This document shows positions 13,323 to 25,998 of a DNA stretch of 64,000 nucleotides, piece by piece. Location of the stretch: NCBI GenBank assembly GCA_037962975.1, contig CM075669.1:117072501-117136500 (forward strand), in the 5' to 3' direction. This DNA is from Clitoria ternatea (Eukaryota > Streptophyta > Magnoliopsida > Fabales > Fabaceae). Both the position numbers and the translations under genes were made by a program. Position 1 is the first letter of the stretch; the number at the start of each line of letters is the position of its first letter. Below the pieces are notes generated by a model. It searched no databases and was not told the origin of the DNA. It saw only the letters and a list, made by a program, of their open reading frames with translations.

Positions 13323-13403
13323 ATGTCTGTCAACTGCAGTATAGAAGAGATTGTGGAGTCTGCGTACTTCCTACCAATGTAACATAAGATGTAAGGTTGA
13401 GAC
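13323..13403 (+). pseudogene. Envelope-position ORF of old Sirevirus-like element, 5' piece
   Basis: The ATG at 13,323 opens about 19 codons before stops. The reading then resumes beyond the 32.7-kb copia insertion at 46,099 or just after. The target duplication GAGAC (13,399-13,403) matches GGGAC (46,099-46,103). The piece alone is too short to identify; the call depends on its 3' continuation and on the leader resembling that of the young Sirevirus. Confidence 0.5.
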
Positions 13404-14664
13404 TGTTAAGGAATCCCTAGCGCATAAGCAACGGAAATACAAGGATTCCTATCGGACTTGCAAAACTTTGTGTTTCAAAGCATTAGACAAACATTAAATT
13501 TATTAAGCGTTTAGGATTACCTATAGAAGAAAATCGAAGCAGTCCTAGCCTCATCCTTTAGGAGTCCACACGAGTACTCCCACCAGAAATGCTACACCTT
13601 CCAAATGTTAGTTTGACGACGTGTAGCTTTTACAACTTTTATGTATTTTGTGTCTCTTTTTGGTGTGAACCGCTTATGAGCATCTTATGCTCTATTTATA
13701 GGCTTAGGTTGGACCTAATTTGTTCTCTCCAAAAAGTAGGCTCCTTACTCATTCTAAATGAGTTAGGCCCAATAGTTTTATTTTAGTCTAACTAAAATAA
13801 AAGCTATTTTCTGATCGGCTAACTCTATGTGTGTGCCCCTATAGGTAAAATACTCAACATATTAATAATAAACTATTTTATTATTAATATAAAATAAAAG
13901 CAGTATCTAGCAATGCATCATTATGTCTGAATATTATTTAATATCAACATAATCTATAAGTGATAATTATTTTATATGTTTATTCCTTTTGTCATGATAT
14001 CCTAATTAGGCCCAAGACATGGTCGCGTCATCCTTGTACCGCCCAATTTATTTTACTTGATATCAGATTAGACTTTATCCAAATAAATATCCAATATTTA
14101 TTCTTTCTAGTATAGTCATGCATTTCCTTAGTCTCACTCCATCAAGTGGCCTATATATATCACTTTTGTCATGTAGGAGAGACAAATCCCATCTACATCA
14201 CTCACATCCCTCTGCATAATTTGTTTATTCCTAATCACTACCTTTATAGTCCTATTATTAGAGAAGACCTTTGATTGTATTAAACAAACAAACTCTTTAT
14301 GTAGGAATCATAGTGACTTCAGGTCGAAGGACTACATATACCTTTATGACATTCATGTAACGATCCATGCAATGTTCTCATGGTGGGTCTGTCCAGTACA
14401 TCATTACTCTTAACGTGTACCTGTGTGAAGACTTGATATCATCTATATCCATGATCTGTGAGATCAGATCATCAGTACACTCACACACTAGTCTTAATGT
14501 ATTTATATGTCCCCACATAAATACTTGACTAGGGACATTTTAGGAATAACTCTCATATGACATATTACTCCAAGGATGGATAAAGGTTGTTAAACTATTT
14601 AACAAAAGAATGCCATATTCAAAATAATGTACCTTATATAGGCCCTTAGTGCATATTTCCAACA
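13404..14664 (-). repeat. 3' LTR of the degraded copia element
   Basis: 1261 bp. On the minus strand it opens TGTTGGAAATATGCACTAAG and ends ...GGATTCCTTAACA. A TATAAATA box lies at 13,693-13,700 (minus). Compared with the other LTR it lacks about 19 bp found at 45,763-45,781. Confidence 0.85.
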
Positions 14665-14676
14665 ATCTCCCACTTG
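14665..14676 (-). other. Polypurine tract of the copia element
   Basis: Minus-strand AAGTGGGAGAT directly abuts the LTR start TGTTGGAAAT. This is the usual place and composition for the plus-strand primer. Confidence 0.7.
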
Positions 14677-14700
14677 CACTTAGAGCCGATAAGGTTAATG

Positions 14701-14796
14701 CCCAATGTCATCCACAGTGCCCTCATGCTTTTGCTACGGAAGTGGTTTTACTAGTGGGTTCCCAACAATTTTATTGGTATGCATATTGCATATTTT
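14701..14796 (-). pseudogene. Remnant of copia RNase H C-terminus
   Basis: Read on the minus strand, one frame shows a decayed copia RNase H tail: an MHTNKIVGNPLVKPLP-like block, then a stop, then QKHEG. In intact elements this block ends pol just before the polypurine tract, and here it is in exactly that place. It is full of substitutions and stops. Confidence 0.6.
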
Positions 14797-17700
14797 GATA
14801 TTTTCCAAAGATAGAACTATTTAAGTATATGCTTGGATTAATCCACTTCCTTATATTGTTCTATGGTTCCATTGTCATCATAGTGAAAACTCATAAGGTA
14901 CAAAATATTTGGAATGATTAAATGTAAATTGACTTCTTTTGTAATTTATCATAGCAAAATACTTAGATTTGTTGGTAGAACCAACAACTATTTCTTGCTT
15001 TGAACCTTTCAAGCATACATCACAACCATCTTGACAACACATATATTTTGATTGTAATCTTAAGTCATTCAAGTTACTCAGTAGATTGGCATCGATGTAA
15101 TCTTTATAACAAGCTCATCTTCCATTTATCAAGATCAAATCCTTATTCCTTCTTAAGTGTTTAAGGATATTCTTGACTATAGAATGCGAATATTACCTTC
15201 CTAGATGTTTTAGGCATAAAAGGCCTTTAGGTTGTGTCATATGCACATCCTCAAGATGATTTCCATCTTGACATCTATCTACCATATCTTATAATGGTGG
15301 TATACTGCTATAACAAGCAGGATCTAAATGGGTTTTAAGCTAATTGGATTTTGTCAATTTTACTTTTAAAGATACTCTTATTACTATCCATGTTTAGTTT
15401 TCCTTTTGAAAATGCACTTGCATCCTATAGGTTTTACCCTTTGGGTGCGTTAACCAAGGTTCATACCTTGTTAATGTACATGGAGCCCATTTCAAATCCC
15501 ATGGTCTTATGTCATGTCTTATAATCTAAACTTGCATTGGCCTCTTCATAAGAAGCTAGGTCATTTAGCAATATGCCTTATTCGTGATTCATAAGATATC
15601 TATATCTTTTAGATTTGGTGACATATCCTATTTGATCTCATGCAAGTCTTATGCTACCGAAGCTAATGATGTCACAACACTTTGTGATTTATGCTCCAAG
15701 TCTATCCTTGACTTTTGAATACTTTGTGATACTTGAATTTCTTCAAGTTCTAGTATCCTCCTACTTATTCTTTAAGAGGTGTACTCTTATTCAAGAATAC
15801 AACATTCTAACCAACAAGCCTTTTGTTCTCTGATAGATTGTAGAAATGATAACCCTTAACTTTCTTTGGGTATCTCATAGAAGACATTTATCCAATTTGG
15901 ATCTGACCTTGTTAGAGTTGGATGCTCTATAGAAGCATCCTAGTTCCAAATCATTATTAAAGACATACTAGGTTTCTTCCTAGTCTATATCATATATGGT
16001 TTCTTTAAGAAAGTCTAAAATGAAACATGGTTAAGTGTGGCAATTTTGTCTATAAAGGAAAATCAAAGGAGTTAGAGATGTTTAATAATCATTAATAATC
16101 AAACTGTGTCCAACAAAGTTTGACTTTTTCCTTGTAGAGATGCTATTATGGCATTCCATGAGGAATGAGTTGAGAGGTAATCTCTCACTCTATTAGATAA
16201 TTATCAAACTTGTAGCTCAAATTATTTGCTATCTTGATCTAATTAAAAGATTTAATTGTCTTGCCAATTTGGTTACATAAATCCATACTCATTGACTCTT
16301 TAATCCATACTCATTGACTCTTTAATTAGTATGTCAAAGTATTGAAAAACATATCTAGTTATTGTTCCAATAGGCCCACATACATCATCATGTATTAGAT
16401 AATAGATTACTCATCTTTCACTTTTCAATGAATGAGGTCACAACTATCTCTCCAATAAATAAGATTTATATGTCTCAATTGATTCCAAAATCAAAAAAGC
16501 CCAAATAACCATATTAATGGTATTTAGAAATGTATTCCTCATTCATTTGCCTTAGGAGACAATACCATGAAAGTAAGGTTCAAAATCACTTATTTAACCT
16601 ACTTTGACAGTTATGTTATAGATGGTGTTTTGAGATTTAGGACGTGGAATCCATTACTCAATTGTGCCTCAACATCCTTTTGAAGAAATAAAGTTATTTT
16701 ATAAAAGAAAACATTTCTTGTACAACAAGAAACAATATGCACAATGTCTAGTTCACTAACTAGCCCAATAGGTGAAGATCTTATCTTTATTGTAGCAACT
16801 TTTGCTCAATTTTATATAGATTTCTTTACCCTTAGCAAGTTATTTACTTCCTTGATCTTTCAAAATGTGAGATATGCTACTAGTATTTGATACTAATGTC
16901 AGTGAAGTAAAATAACTTGACTTCTATAACATGACTTATAGCGAAAGTCTTACTTCATTTTCTTTTGAACTCCTTCAAGTTCTTTAAACAAATTATTTCA
17001 ATATCGTATTTGGGTAAAACTGAAACAATTTCCTTTCTGGATCACCTTTTAGACTTCCAGACCAACCCGACCTTAATAAAGTCTGTATACGATCATATCG
17101 TATATCTCCATATATTCATATTTCCTTTTACAACTCAGAGTTTATACAGACTCCATAGGGTATTCAATACCCAACCATAGATGATATTGAAATAAACCAA
17201 ACATGACACGCTACCGCTTCCTCTTTATTGAAGATAATTCTCAAGTCTCGATGCCTATCTGAGCATTTTTCTAGATAAAGTGTCCTTCTAAAGGACAGAT
17301 TGCAACAAAACAATATTTTGTTTGTCATGGTTATTCTAAAACAAATTATATGCAAATCTATCACTTCTATTTAAAACATATTTAACTTTTGGACATTAAA
17401 TAAATATGTTGTCTTCCACTATTTTGATTCAAAATAAATACCCTCACTGAATTAGAAAAAATCCCATTAGAAGATTTTTTTAGTGGGCCAAGATCCAAAT
17501 TTAGCTTAATGTTGAGTCAGCTTTAGCCAATCACCTAACCCTTTGTTATTTAGGTAGGAAACACATTTCCAATTACATCTCATACAACTCTTGGATGATT
17601 GAGTGGGTAACTCTTTACCCTCATTCATCTTATGAGTTTAAGCTTAATTTGTACGCCTCTAATATAAATTATAGCACCTTGCTTTGGCAAGCCCACTATT

Positions 17701-18497
17701 TTTTGACATTAGTCTCGACAAGTGTTACTTAGTAAAAGGCATTTAAAGTTAATATTAACACTTCTAAGTTCTTCAATCTGATTAAAGTTACCTAGATAAG
17801 TCCAATAACAAATGGTTGGATAATGCAATTACTTTAGTAATATCAATAAAAGCACCCTACTTTGCAAAACCTATACTTTATTGAAACTATCATTGATGAG
17901 TGTTGCTTATTGGAACACGTTTTAGACTATTCATACCTTTAGGCTATTCCAATCCAATTGAAAAATGTCTATTTGAATAAAACTTAATAAGTTATACTTG
18001 GATAATCTAATTATCCAATCATGTCCTACTAAACATAAATAAAGGCACCCAACTATGGCGTGACCTGCACTTTATCTATATCAAGTTTGACGTTAATACT
18101 TATTAGAAGGTATGATTGTCGAGCTTGAGGGATTTCAACTTTCTTATTACTCATTACCGAATTTCATAAAACGCTTTAATGCAAGATAAAACCCCAAAAC
18201 ATGCTATCAAAAAAATGTGAGATGGTTATGGTCTTCCTAGAAAATAAAATAAACCTAAAGGAACTATGGTTCCTTGACTTCATGAAGTCCTACTTTTTGA
18301 AACTGCCATCCTTCTAGAGTCACTATTCCTTTGTTCCTCTCAAGGTCATATCCATCAAGAGTCACCACTCTAGGTTTTTTCTAGGTCTCCACCTTGTTGG
18401 CTTCTTTAAGATTACAACGTAATAAAGAAACTCAATTTATATACAAGTGAAGGGTTGAGAGAAGAACTTCAAGAATAGAGAAAAGCACAACACATAG
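14797..18497 (-). other. Eroded internal region of the copia element
   Basis: 3.7 kb of AT-rich DNA without an open frame longer than about 70 codons. Position and orientation say it was copia pol, but I cannot place integrase or reverse transcriptase motifs with confidence. A 22-bp unit beginning ATCCATACTCATTGACTC is duplicated in tandem at 16,281-16,324. Confidence 0.5.
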
Positions 18498-19850
18498 TGT
18501 AATAGCCCTTTATTGCGTTAGGTCCTTGAGACCAGTTGTCTATATTTTATGATAATTTTTATGTGTATTGATGAATGGGCTACGACCGATTTGTTTATAT
18601 GTTCGGTTCTAAAGAAATTTTGTGAAGTATGAGATGAATACTTCTACTTTAATTATGTGAGTAATAGAAATAATTAGGAAAATAATAATAATGTGACTAA
18701 TAACATTAATAATAACAAAAACTTATAAAATAAGACATTAAGTGATTTAATATAAATATTTAAGTAATTGTTTTAAGTTAATAAAACTATGTAACTCCCC
18801 GGTTTGAGCCCCGAAATAATCCATGGGACTTGAGTAAATTATTTTTATCCCAAAACGTCCCTCATGTTAATCCTAACAACTTTTGTGAAGAGCATAATAC
18901 TCAATTCTAAATAACCAAACTTAAAAATGTTGATTTTAAGTTACATGGGTAAGCCAAAATGCACGTTTGTACGTATTTTGGATGTAATTTATTCTCCTAA
19001 TATTGGATTCAAGCCACTGTTATCCCTAAATCTCCGTATCAAAATTTCCTACAACTCTTACATTGGCCACTAAGACCCGTTCTCATCCCACAAATCCCAG
19101 AAATTAAAACACTACACCAATTCATGTTTTTCCAGCAATAGTTTGCACTAAGTGCAGTATTTTCCACATAACTCTCTCATATGACCATGAAATTGAATGA
19201 GGCCTTCACCAAATTTTTCCTAACTCAATTCTTCATAACTTTTATGGAGAACACAAAGCTCAAATCGCAACCCATTTGGCCCAGAAAAATAATCTATGCA
19301 GTAAATAAAAATCCCATCATAACCCTGTACCCCTTTTGTATTTGGGCCATAACATTCTTAATTCTCAATGGATTTTTTTTGGTTTTATATAAATTTAAAG
19401 AGAAAAAAACGTTCTACAACTTTTATGTTTGGCCCATTTGCAAAAACGGCCTAGAAAACCCCTTAAACCCACAAGGAAGTTGTTGCCCTACACTTGATAC
19501 CTAAGCTTGCATGCACCATGGGCCAATTAAATTGCTTCACCACTTGGCCACTTGTCCTAACCATGCAACACACTTCACCACCTCACCATAAGCTGCTTGT
19601 GGCACTTAGCCTTTGCATGAAACATTGATGACACCTCTCCCACTCAATGCATGACCGTGAGAACCTAGGGCGAGACAAGCCTTGCATGCAAAATTCTTTT
19701 ATTCCAAAAAAACTACACTTGCTTTTGCTTTGTTTCTCCTTCTCCTTCCAACTTAGAAAAATTCAACAACTCATTTCTTCTCTTTTCTTATATCTCCTCC
19801 CATCTAAACATCATCCCACACCCATCATCATCCATCCTAAATCACAACAC

Positions 19851-22163
19851 TGTAACACCCAAATTTTAATAAATAGATAAAACCTGAAACAGGGGAAATT
19901 TTTCCCAAAAACCGAGCCACAAAGAGAATGGAAGGCAAGGAAAGAAAAGCCACTCATGAAACCACCCAGCGGAAGACACCCAAGCCGACCCAAAAGGAAT
20001 CAGAGAAATACAACGGAAGCCCAACAACACTCAAGCGAGCCCAATAGAAACAGCGTCCACTAGCTCAAGCGAGATCCGACTCCGCTTGGGCGAGACAGCT
20101 CAATTCACTCGGGCGAGCACTTAATCGCTTGGGAGAAACCACACAAAAGCCTTCCATCGAAACCACACTCACTGGAGGGAATCCCACATTCGCTGAAGCG
20201 AGAAGCCACACTCGGCATTCAATCACTCGGTATCAAGACAACCATTCACTCGGAGTCAGGGGTTTCAATCGCTCGGAAATAACCCCGACACATATACTAC
20301 CCATAACTTAGTTCCATTTTTACCTAACATCGTATTAATCTCCCACGCTCGGAAGTACATATATAGGCATATCACTCAGATTTCACACACAGCATAGAAT
20401 AGACATACAGTATGACATAATTATATATATATATATAGGAGTGTATATAAATAATTACAAACACATTGTCATACTCTCAACCCGAGGGGGTTCAAATTCT
20501 AATTTAAGAGACTGAGATCAAAATACGAGCTGGCCAAGGCTTAACCAAAACCTTATACACAATATCTACATATATACAGATATTCCATAGGGCACAAGCA
20601 TTCCACTCGGCGTACAGCTTTACCTTCACTCGTTGCTCCGGGAGACATTCACTGAAAGATTATAGCCACAGTAGGGGTGAGCTTTTACATATAAAATGAC
20701 AGTTAGTGACACGGCATCAGCATCAATACTTACACTCATGTTCACTCAGGTTGCATTCAATTTAGATTTCCGCAATGCAGAATATGATACTTACAAAGAC
20801 ATACGTTTATATACATATTACGTGAAGTTCATTTTCATTCGTACAAAAACATGCATCAACTCATTCGGAATTTACTCGTATCACTCCGAGCCATACCACT
20901 CATACTATACTAATTAACATTGCATCTACATGCATGCCCGCGGATCCGACTTAGGCAATGATTTTCAGTTACAGGTTCCCTTACTGGCCTCTCGTCCATT
21001 AGCCCTTCCCGCGTGGTACCAGCCTCCCATTGACGTCTCGAGACTTAACTCTAGCTCCTATGGCTACCACGAGCTCTCACAGGATCTAGCCAAGGGTCTG
21101 TAGCTGGAGATCATTTCTTTGGGGCTCCTGACCTTCCATGGGTCACCCCGTTCCTGTACATGCAGTCTATGTGCTTAAACAACAAGCATCCTCAATTATC
21201 CGACTCATTCCTCATAACCATTAGCGTTATAACCGATCTAACATATTTCCTACATTCAATCGTCCATCGCACCAGCATACACAGCACTCGAACGGTTCAT
21301 GTCTACAACATCTCAAATGAAATCAGCCAACAGTCACACATATGTATCCTCTCGGTATTAACAGTAATAAGAACATGCATCACATGCGTTTATGTATAAC
21401 TAACTATCAGAATTCAGCACAACAACCCTGAATACATGCATACGAATGTATAACCATAATTAGGACTCTGCTATCACACACATGGCACTCAAGGATTCAC
21501 AATCATGCATTGCACACAGTCATCACAGACACATTCATACACACGTAAAGCAATACGTTTATCCGGTACCGTCCATAAACCATGCATTTGACATGCAAGC
21601 GCCCCCTACCTTTTGAAGGGACTCGAGAAGCTCTTCTATTTTCTGACGTTTGGTCTGATGCTCTGTCTGCCTCGTTCAGTCCCCTTCGCACAGTCGTACT
21701 CTGCAATCGGCTCGGGGATAGGAAGTTGTTCTTTCTCTGCTTCGATGATTGTCCTTCACCAATCGAAGGAGACTCTGACTCTTCTGCTGCACCGTCGTTA
21801 TGGGTTTCCAGAAACAGAGAACAAGGACAGGGGAGAAGAGAAGAGGACGTAGAACGAAGAAGAGAAGAAAAGAGAGGATGAAGCAGTGGAGAAAGATGAA
21901 TAACCACAGTGGCACAGGGCATATGTATATACGTGCGAAGAGAAGGAGAGTGGGATGGGAGAGCGTGAATCGCAGCCCCACTCACGTGACCCGCCAATCA
22001 TAAGCAGCCAACCATTAATGATTAAGCATAATTAATCTGCCATTATTTCTTAAGTTAGACTAATTAAGTTGATTATAATTAACAAATAATTTCCTACTTT
22101 AAAATTATAATTTTAATGGTTTTAATTTCATTCGGTATTTAATTTCAAAATTAGGATGTTACA
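19851..22163 (-). repeat. 3' LTR of the Tekay element
   Basis: 2313 bp. It carries a CGCTTGAGCG-type cluster at 20,031-20,275 and a probable minus-strand TATA (TATATAC) at 21,925-21,931, with purine-rich sequence around 21,810-21,960. Open frames inside it (for example 21,503-21,997) have near-identical counterparts in the other LTR and resemble no gene. Confidence 0.92.
20031..20275. repeat. CGCTTGAGCG-type motif cluster, left Tekay LTR
   Basis: Copies and variants such as CTCAAGCGAG, CGCTTGGGCGAG, CACTCGGGCGAG and CGCTGAAGCGAG occur about every 20-30 bp. On the minus strand the cluster is downstream of the TATA box, unlike in the Athila LTR. The matching cluster of the right LTR is at 39,846-40,090. 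Confidence 0.75.
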
Positions 22164-22179
22164 ATTCTCCCCTTCTTAA
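22164..22179 (-). other. Polypurine tract of the Tekay element
   Basis: Minus-strand AAGAAGGGGAGAAT directly precedes the LTR start TGTAACATCC. Confidence 0.8.
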
Positions 22180-22192
22180 AAGAATTTTGTCC

Positions 22193-23878
22193 TCAAAATT
22201 CACTCGGTAACTTACCTTGATTAAACAACTCAGGGTACTGTTGCCTAATGGCATCCTCGCGTTCCCAGGTGTAAGAGGTATACCCGTCTTGTTGCCACTC
22301 TACTTCAACCAGTTGCACATCCTTGCTTCTCAAACGCTTTACTGATCGGTCCACGATTCTAGTCGGTACCGTTATAGTGGTCAGATCTTCCTTGATTTCC
22401 ACTCCATCATCCGGCATTGTGTGAGTAGAATCGGGTAGATACTTCCTTAGTTGAGACACATGAAATACATTATGAAATCGGGATAGGTGAGCCGGTAATG
22501 CTATTCGGTATGCCATGGAACCGATCCGCTCTAGTACTTCATAAGGTCCAATATATCGGGGGCTCAACTTCCCACTTTTCAAGGCTCTTCCGACTCCTTT
22601 ACTTGATGAAATCCTTAGAAATACCCTATCTCTGACTGAAAACTCTAATGGTTTAGTCCGTTTATCATGGTAGCTTTTCTACCTGTCCTGAGACGCCTTC
22701 ATCTTTTCCCTTATTACTTGGATTTGTTCTGAGGTTAGTCTCACAATCTCTGGTCCCAATAGTAAATTCTCACCCGTTTCCGACCAACAGAGAGGGGTTC
22801 GGCATTTTCGTCCATACAAGGCTTCGTAGGGTGCCATACCTATACTGCTGTGGTGGCTATTGTTGTACGTAAATTCGATTAAGGGAAGGTACTGCTCCCA
22901 ACATCCACCATGCTCCAAGACACACGCTCTCAGTAAGTCCTCTAGACTTTGTACCGTTTGCTCAGATTGTCCATTCGATTGGGAGTGATAGGCGGAACTG
23001 AGCCAAAGTTTCGTACCTAATTCTTCGTGTAAGCTTGTCCAAAACCGGGAAGTGAATCAGGGATCCCTATCTGAGACGATAGAAGTTGGCACTCCATGCA
23101 ATCGGACAATATCGTGGATGTAAATCTGGGTTAACTTATGCAATGGGTATCTCATGTTCACAGGTAAGAAGTGTGTAGTCTTAGTCAATCGGTCAACAAT
23201 GACCCAGATGGCATCATGACCCGCTCAGGTTTTAGGTAATCCCATGACAAAGTCCATGGCGATTGAGTCTCATTTCCACATGGGGATTTCCAGGGGTTGC
23301 AATGCACCGTACGGCTTCTGGTGCTCGACTTTCGATTTCTGACAGGTGATACACCGAGCCACATATTCCACTACATTTCTCTTTAATCTGGGCCACCGGA
23401 ATTGTAGTCTTAGATCATGGTACATCTTCATGGCACCCGGGTGGATACTTAGCAGGCCCTTGTGGGCTTCATCAAGCACCATCCTTCTTAATTCTCCTCC
23501 ACCCGGTACGTATATTCTATTTTTCACTCGAAAAATCCCATCTGATCCCTCGGTCAAGGACAAGTCCTTACCCTTGGCCTAAGTCTCCTTTAGATCAGCC
23601 AAGTAGGGGTCTAACTTCTGCTGCTCGAACACCAACTTCAGGAACTCGTTCGTAATCTTCAATGTACCGAGTGTTATTTTCTGAGCCGAAGAGACGTCAA
23701 CATGCAAGTTCATGTCTCGGAATTGCTCCAATAACTCCACCTCTTTCACCATCATTACAGCCACATGGAGGATTTCCGACTCAACGTGTCGGCAACGACG
23801 TTCGCCTTACCCGGATGATACTTCAGCTCGAAGTCATAATCTTTTAAAAATTCCATCCATCTCCTCTGCCTCATGTTC
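22193..23878 (-). pseudogene. Tekay integrase with C-terminal chromodomain, broken
   Basis: The minus-strand frame running from about 23,880 down to 22,193 carries the end of RNase H, an HHCC zinc-binding domain (HKG...HPG...CITCQ, about 23,480-23,360), the catalytic core (AMDFVMGLP, SDRDP, HSQSNGQSEQ), YNNSHHSSIGMAPYEALYGR, then GPYEVLERIG and a chromodomain-like end (VEVEWQ...YTSYTWERED). The chromodomain directs integration to heterochromatin in this family. In-frame stops lie at 23,579, 23,270, 23,225, 23,057 and 22,679. The frame is shifted relative to the reverse transcriptase upstream, with the shift near 23,880-23,905. Confidence 0.9.
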
Positions 23879-25700
23879 AGCTCTTTTTGGTTGAATATTT
23901 GAGGCTTTTGTGGTCACTGTACACTTCAAACTTAGAACCGTACAAGTAATGCCTCCATATCTTCAACGCGAAAACCACAGCTGCCAATTCCAAGTCATGG
24001 GTTGGATAATGCTGTTCGTGAGGTCTCAATTGCCGAGAGGCATAAGCTATCACTCGGTCCTTCTGCATCAGTACGCACCCCAGGCCGAGTCCCGACGCAT
24101 CACAATAAACCACGAAGCTCTCTTACAAGTTTGGCAATGCCAACACTGGAGCGGTCGTCAACTTATTCTTTAACTCTCGGAAACTACTCTCACACTCGGA
24201 ACTCCAAACGAAAGGGACGTTTTTCCGAGTCAGCTTGGTCAGTGGCAGAGCAAGCTTAGAAAAACCTTCAATAAATCTTCTATAATAGCCAGCTAGGCCC
24301 ATAAAGCTTCTTATCTCCGAGACCGACTTGGGTCTCTCCCATGCCATTATAGCTGCCACCTTTGATGGGTCCACCGAGACACCTTCCATGGAAATTACAT
24401 GTCCGAGAAAGTGAATCTTATCCATCCAGAAATCGCACTTTGAAAGCTTTGCAAACAACTGCTTCTCCTTCAATACTTGGAGTACCGCTCGGAGGTGTTC
24501 TTCATGCTCCTCAGGGGTTTTGGAATAGATTAAGATATCGTCAATAAAAACAACTACGAATCGGTCCAGATATGGGTGGAATATGCTATTCATGTAATTC
24601 ATGAATACAACAAGGGCGTTTGTCACACCGAACGGCATCACTACATACTTGTAGTGGCCATACCGAGTCCTAAAGGCAGTCTTTGGAATATCCGAGTCCT
24701 TCACCCGGATTTGGTGGTATCCCGATCGTAAATCGATCTTTGAGAAGACCGAAGCACCACGCAGTTGGTTAATCAAATCGTCGATTCTGGGCAACGGGTA
24801 TCGGTTCTTAATCGTAAGTTTATTCAGCTGTCGGTAATCTATGCATAATCTCATGCTGCCATCCTTCTTTTTGACAAGTAGTATAGGTGTGCCCCATGGT
24901 GATACACTCGGTCTAATGAATTGTTTTTCGAGTAACTCATCCACCTGCTTTTTCAACTCAGCCAATTCTGTTGGGGACATTCTATAAGGTGCACTGGAGA
25001 CTGGCTCGGCTCCAGGAATCAAGTCTATAGAGAATTCAACTCCTCTATTCGGAGGGACACCTGGCACGTCCTCCGGAAACACTTTAGGGAATTCACAAAC
25101 AGTCAGAATATCGTTCACTCGGGCTCTACTCTCTCCCTCAGTTAAACAAAGTATCATAAATAGCTGAGCTATACCTTGTACCGTATAATCTTCATTGTTC
25201 TGCCTCGGAAAAGTTACCCTTCGGTTTCGACAGTCCACCAATACCTTATTGGCTGAAAGCCAATCTATACCAAGTACAATGTCGAGGTCCTTTAGAGGCA
25301 CGCACACCAAATCGAAGGTGAAACTCCGATCGCCCAATACAAACGTTATATCTTTACACATCGATGATGTCAACACCTTAGTGCTAGTCGGATTGGCTAC
25401 TTCCAAAGTCCGATCCATATACACAGTCGGTAACTTTAAACGTCTTACACACTCATCAGTTATAAAAGAATGGGTGGCTCCAGAATCAAAAACTACATTA
25501 AGTGTATATCTACCGAGTAAGCACTTACTTTGTACCAAGTCATTCGCTTGTGCAGCCTCCTCTGCGTTGATGGCGTATACCCTCCCAGCAGCTGGTTGGT
25601 CAGTATTTCTCTTTCGGTTGTTTGGAGCGAACATCATATTCCCTCTGGCCCCATTACCTCTGCCCCCCGATCCTTGGCCACCATTCCCACGGCCTCTCCC
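23879..25700 (-). pseudogene. Tekay protease, reverse transcriptase and RNase H, broken
   Basis: The longest frame runs 25,637 to 24,123 (504 residues). It has the protease active site DSGATHSF (residue 51), the RT blocks PYRMSPTEL, SPWGTPILLVKKKDGSMRLCI and IDLRSGYHQI, and the catalytic FIDD box (residues 364-367), then FLGHVIS and GYYRRFI leading to RNase H. After a stop at 24,123-24,125 the same frame continues with the RNase H motif YCDASGLGLGCVL and ASRQLRPHEQHYPTHDLEL. A further stop falls at 23,877-23,879, beside the frameshift into the integrase frame. GVTNALVVFMNYMN departs from the usual GLTNAPAVFMDLMN, a sign of drift. Confidence 0.92.
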
Positions 25701-25998
25701 TCAGAAGCCTCCATGATGCACGTGGGTGTTTGCTTGGCGTAATTGAGGGTAGTCGGGGCGAATGTGCCCATTCTCATTGCAATGAAAACATATGACATCT
25801 CCTCCACCATCATAATTCTGAGCAAAGTGGTCGCCACCACATTTAAAGCACTTGCCAAATCTTGGACGTCCACCAGTCTGTCCCCCTTGACTACCCCGAC
25901 CCTTGTATCTAGCAGAGGGTCCACTTCTTCCAACGTTACCTGATCTCTTGAAGCGTGACTGTTGAGGCCTCAAGGAGGGTTCTGTCTTACTGCTCTGG
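25701..25998 (-). pseudogene. Tekay gag C-terminus with two damaged zinc knuckles
   Basis: The frame runs from the Athila insertion point to a stop at 25,701-25,703, and is in frame with the protease beyond. It has a basic, Gly/Arg-rich stretch and two CCHC knuckles (about 25,850-25,812 and 25,790-25,751). In both the last cysteine is tyrosine (FAQNY, RPDYP), so neither can hold zinc normally. Any start upstream of 25,998 lies in the Athila LTR and is not part of this gene. The rest of gag is at 38,740-39,371. Confidence 0.88.

Noticed and set aside
21503..22003. Overlapping open frames of 67-164 codons on both strands
   Set aside because: They lie in the promoter-leader zone of the Tekay LTR, recur with changes in the other LTR at 41,334-41,811, and show no protein motif.
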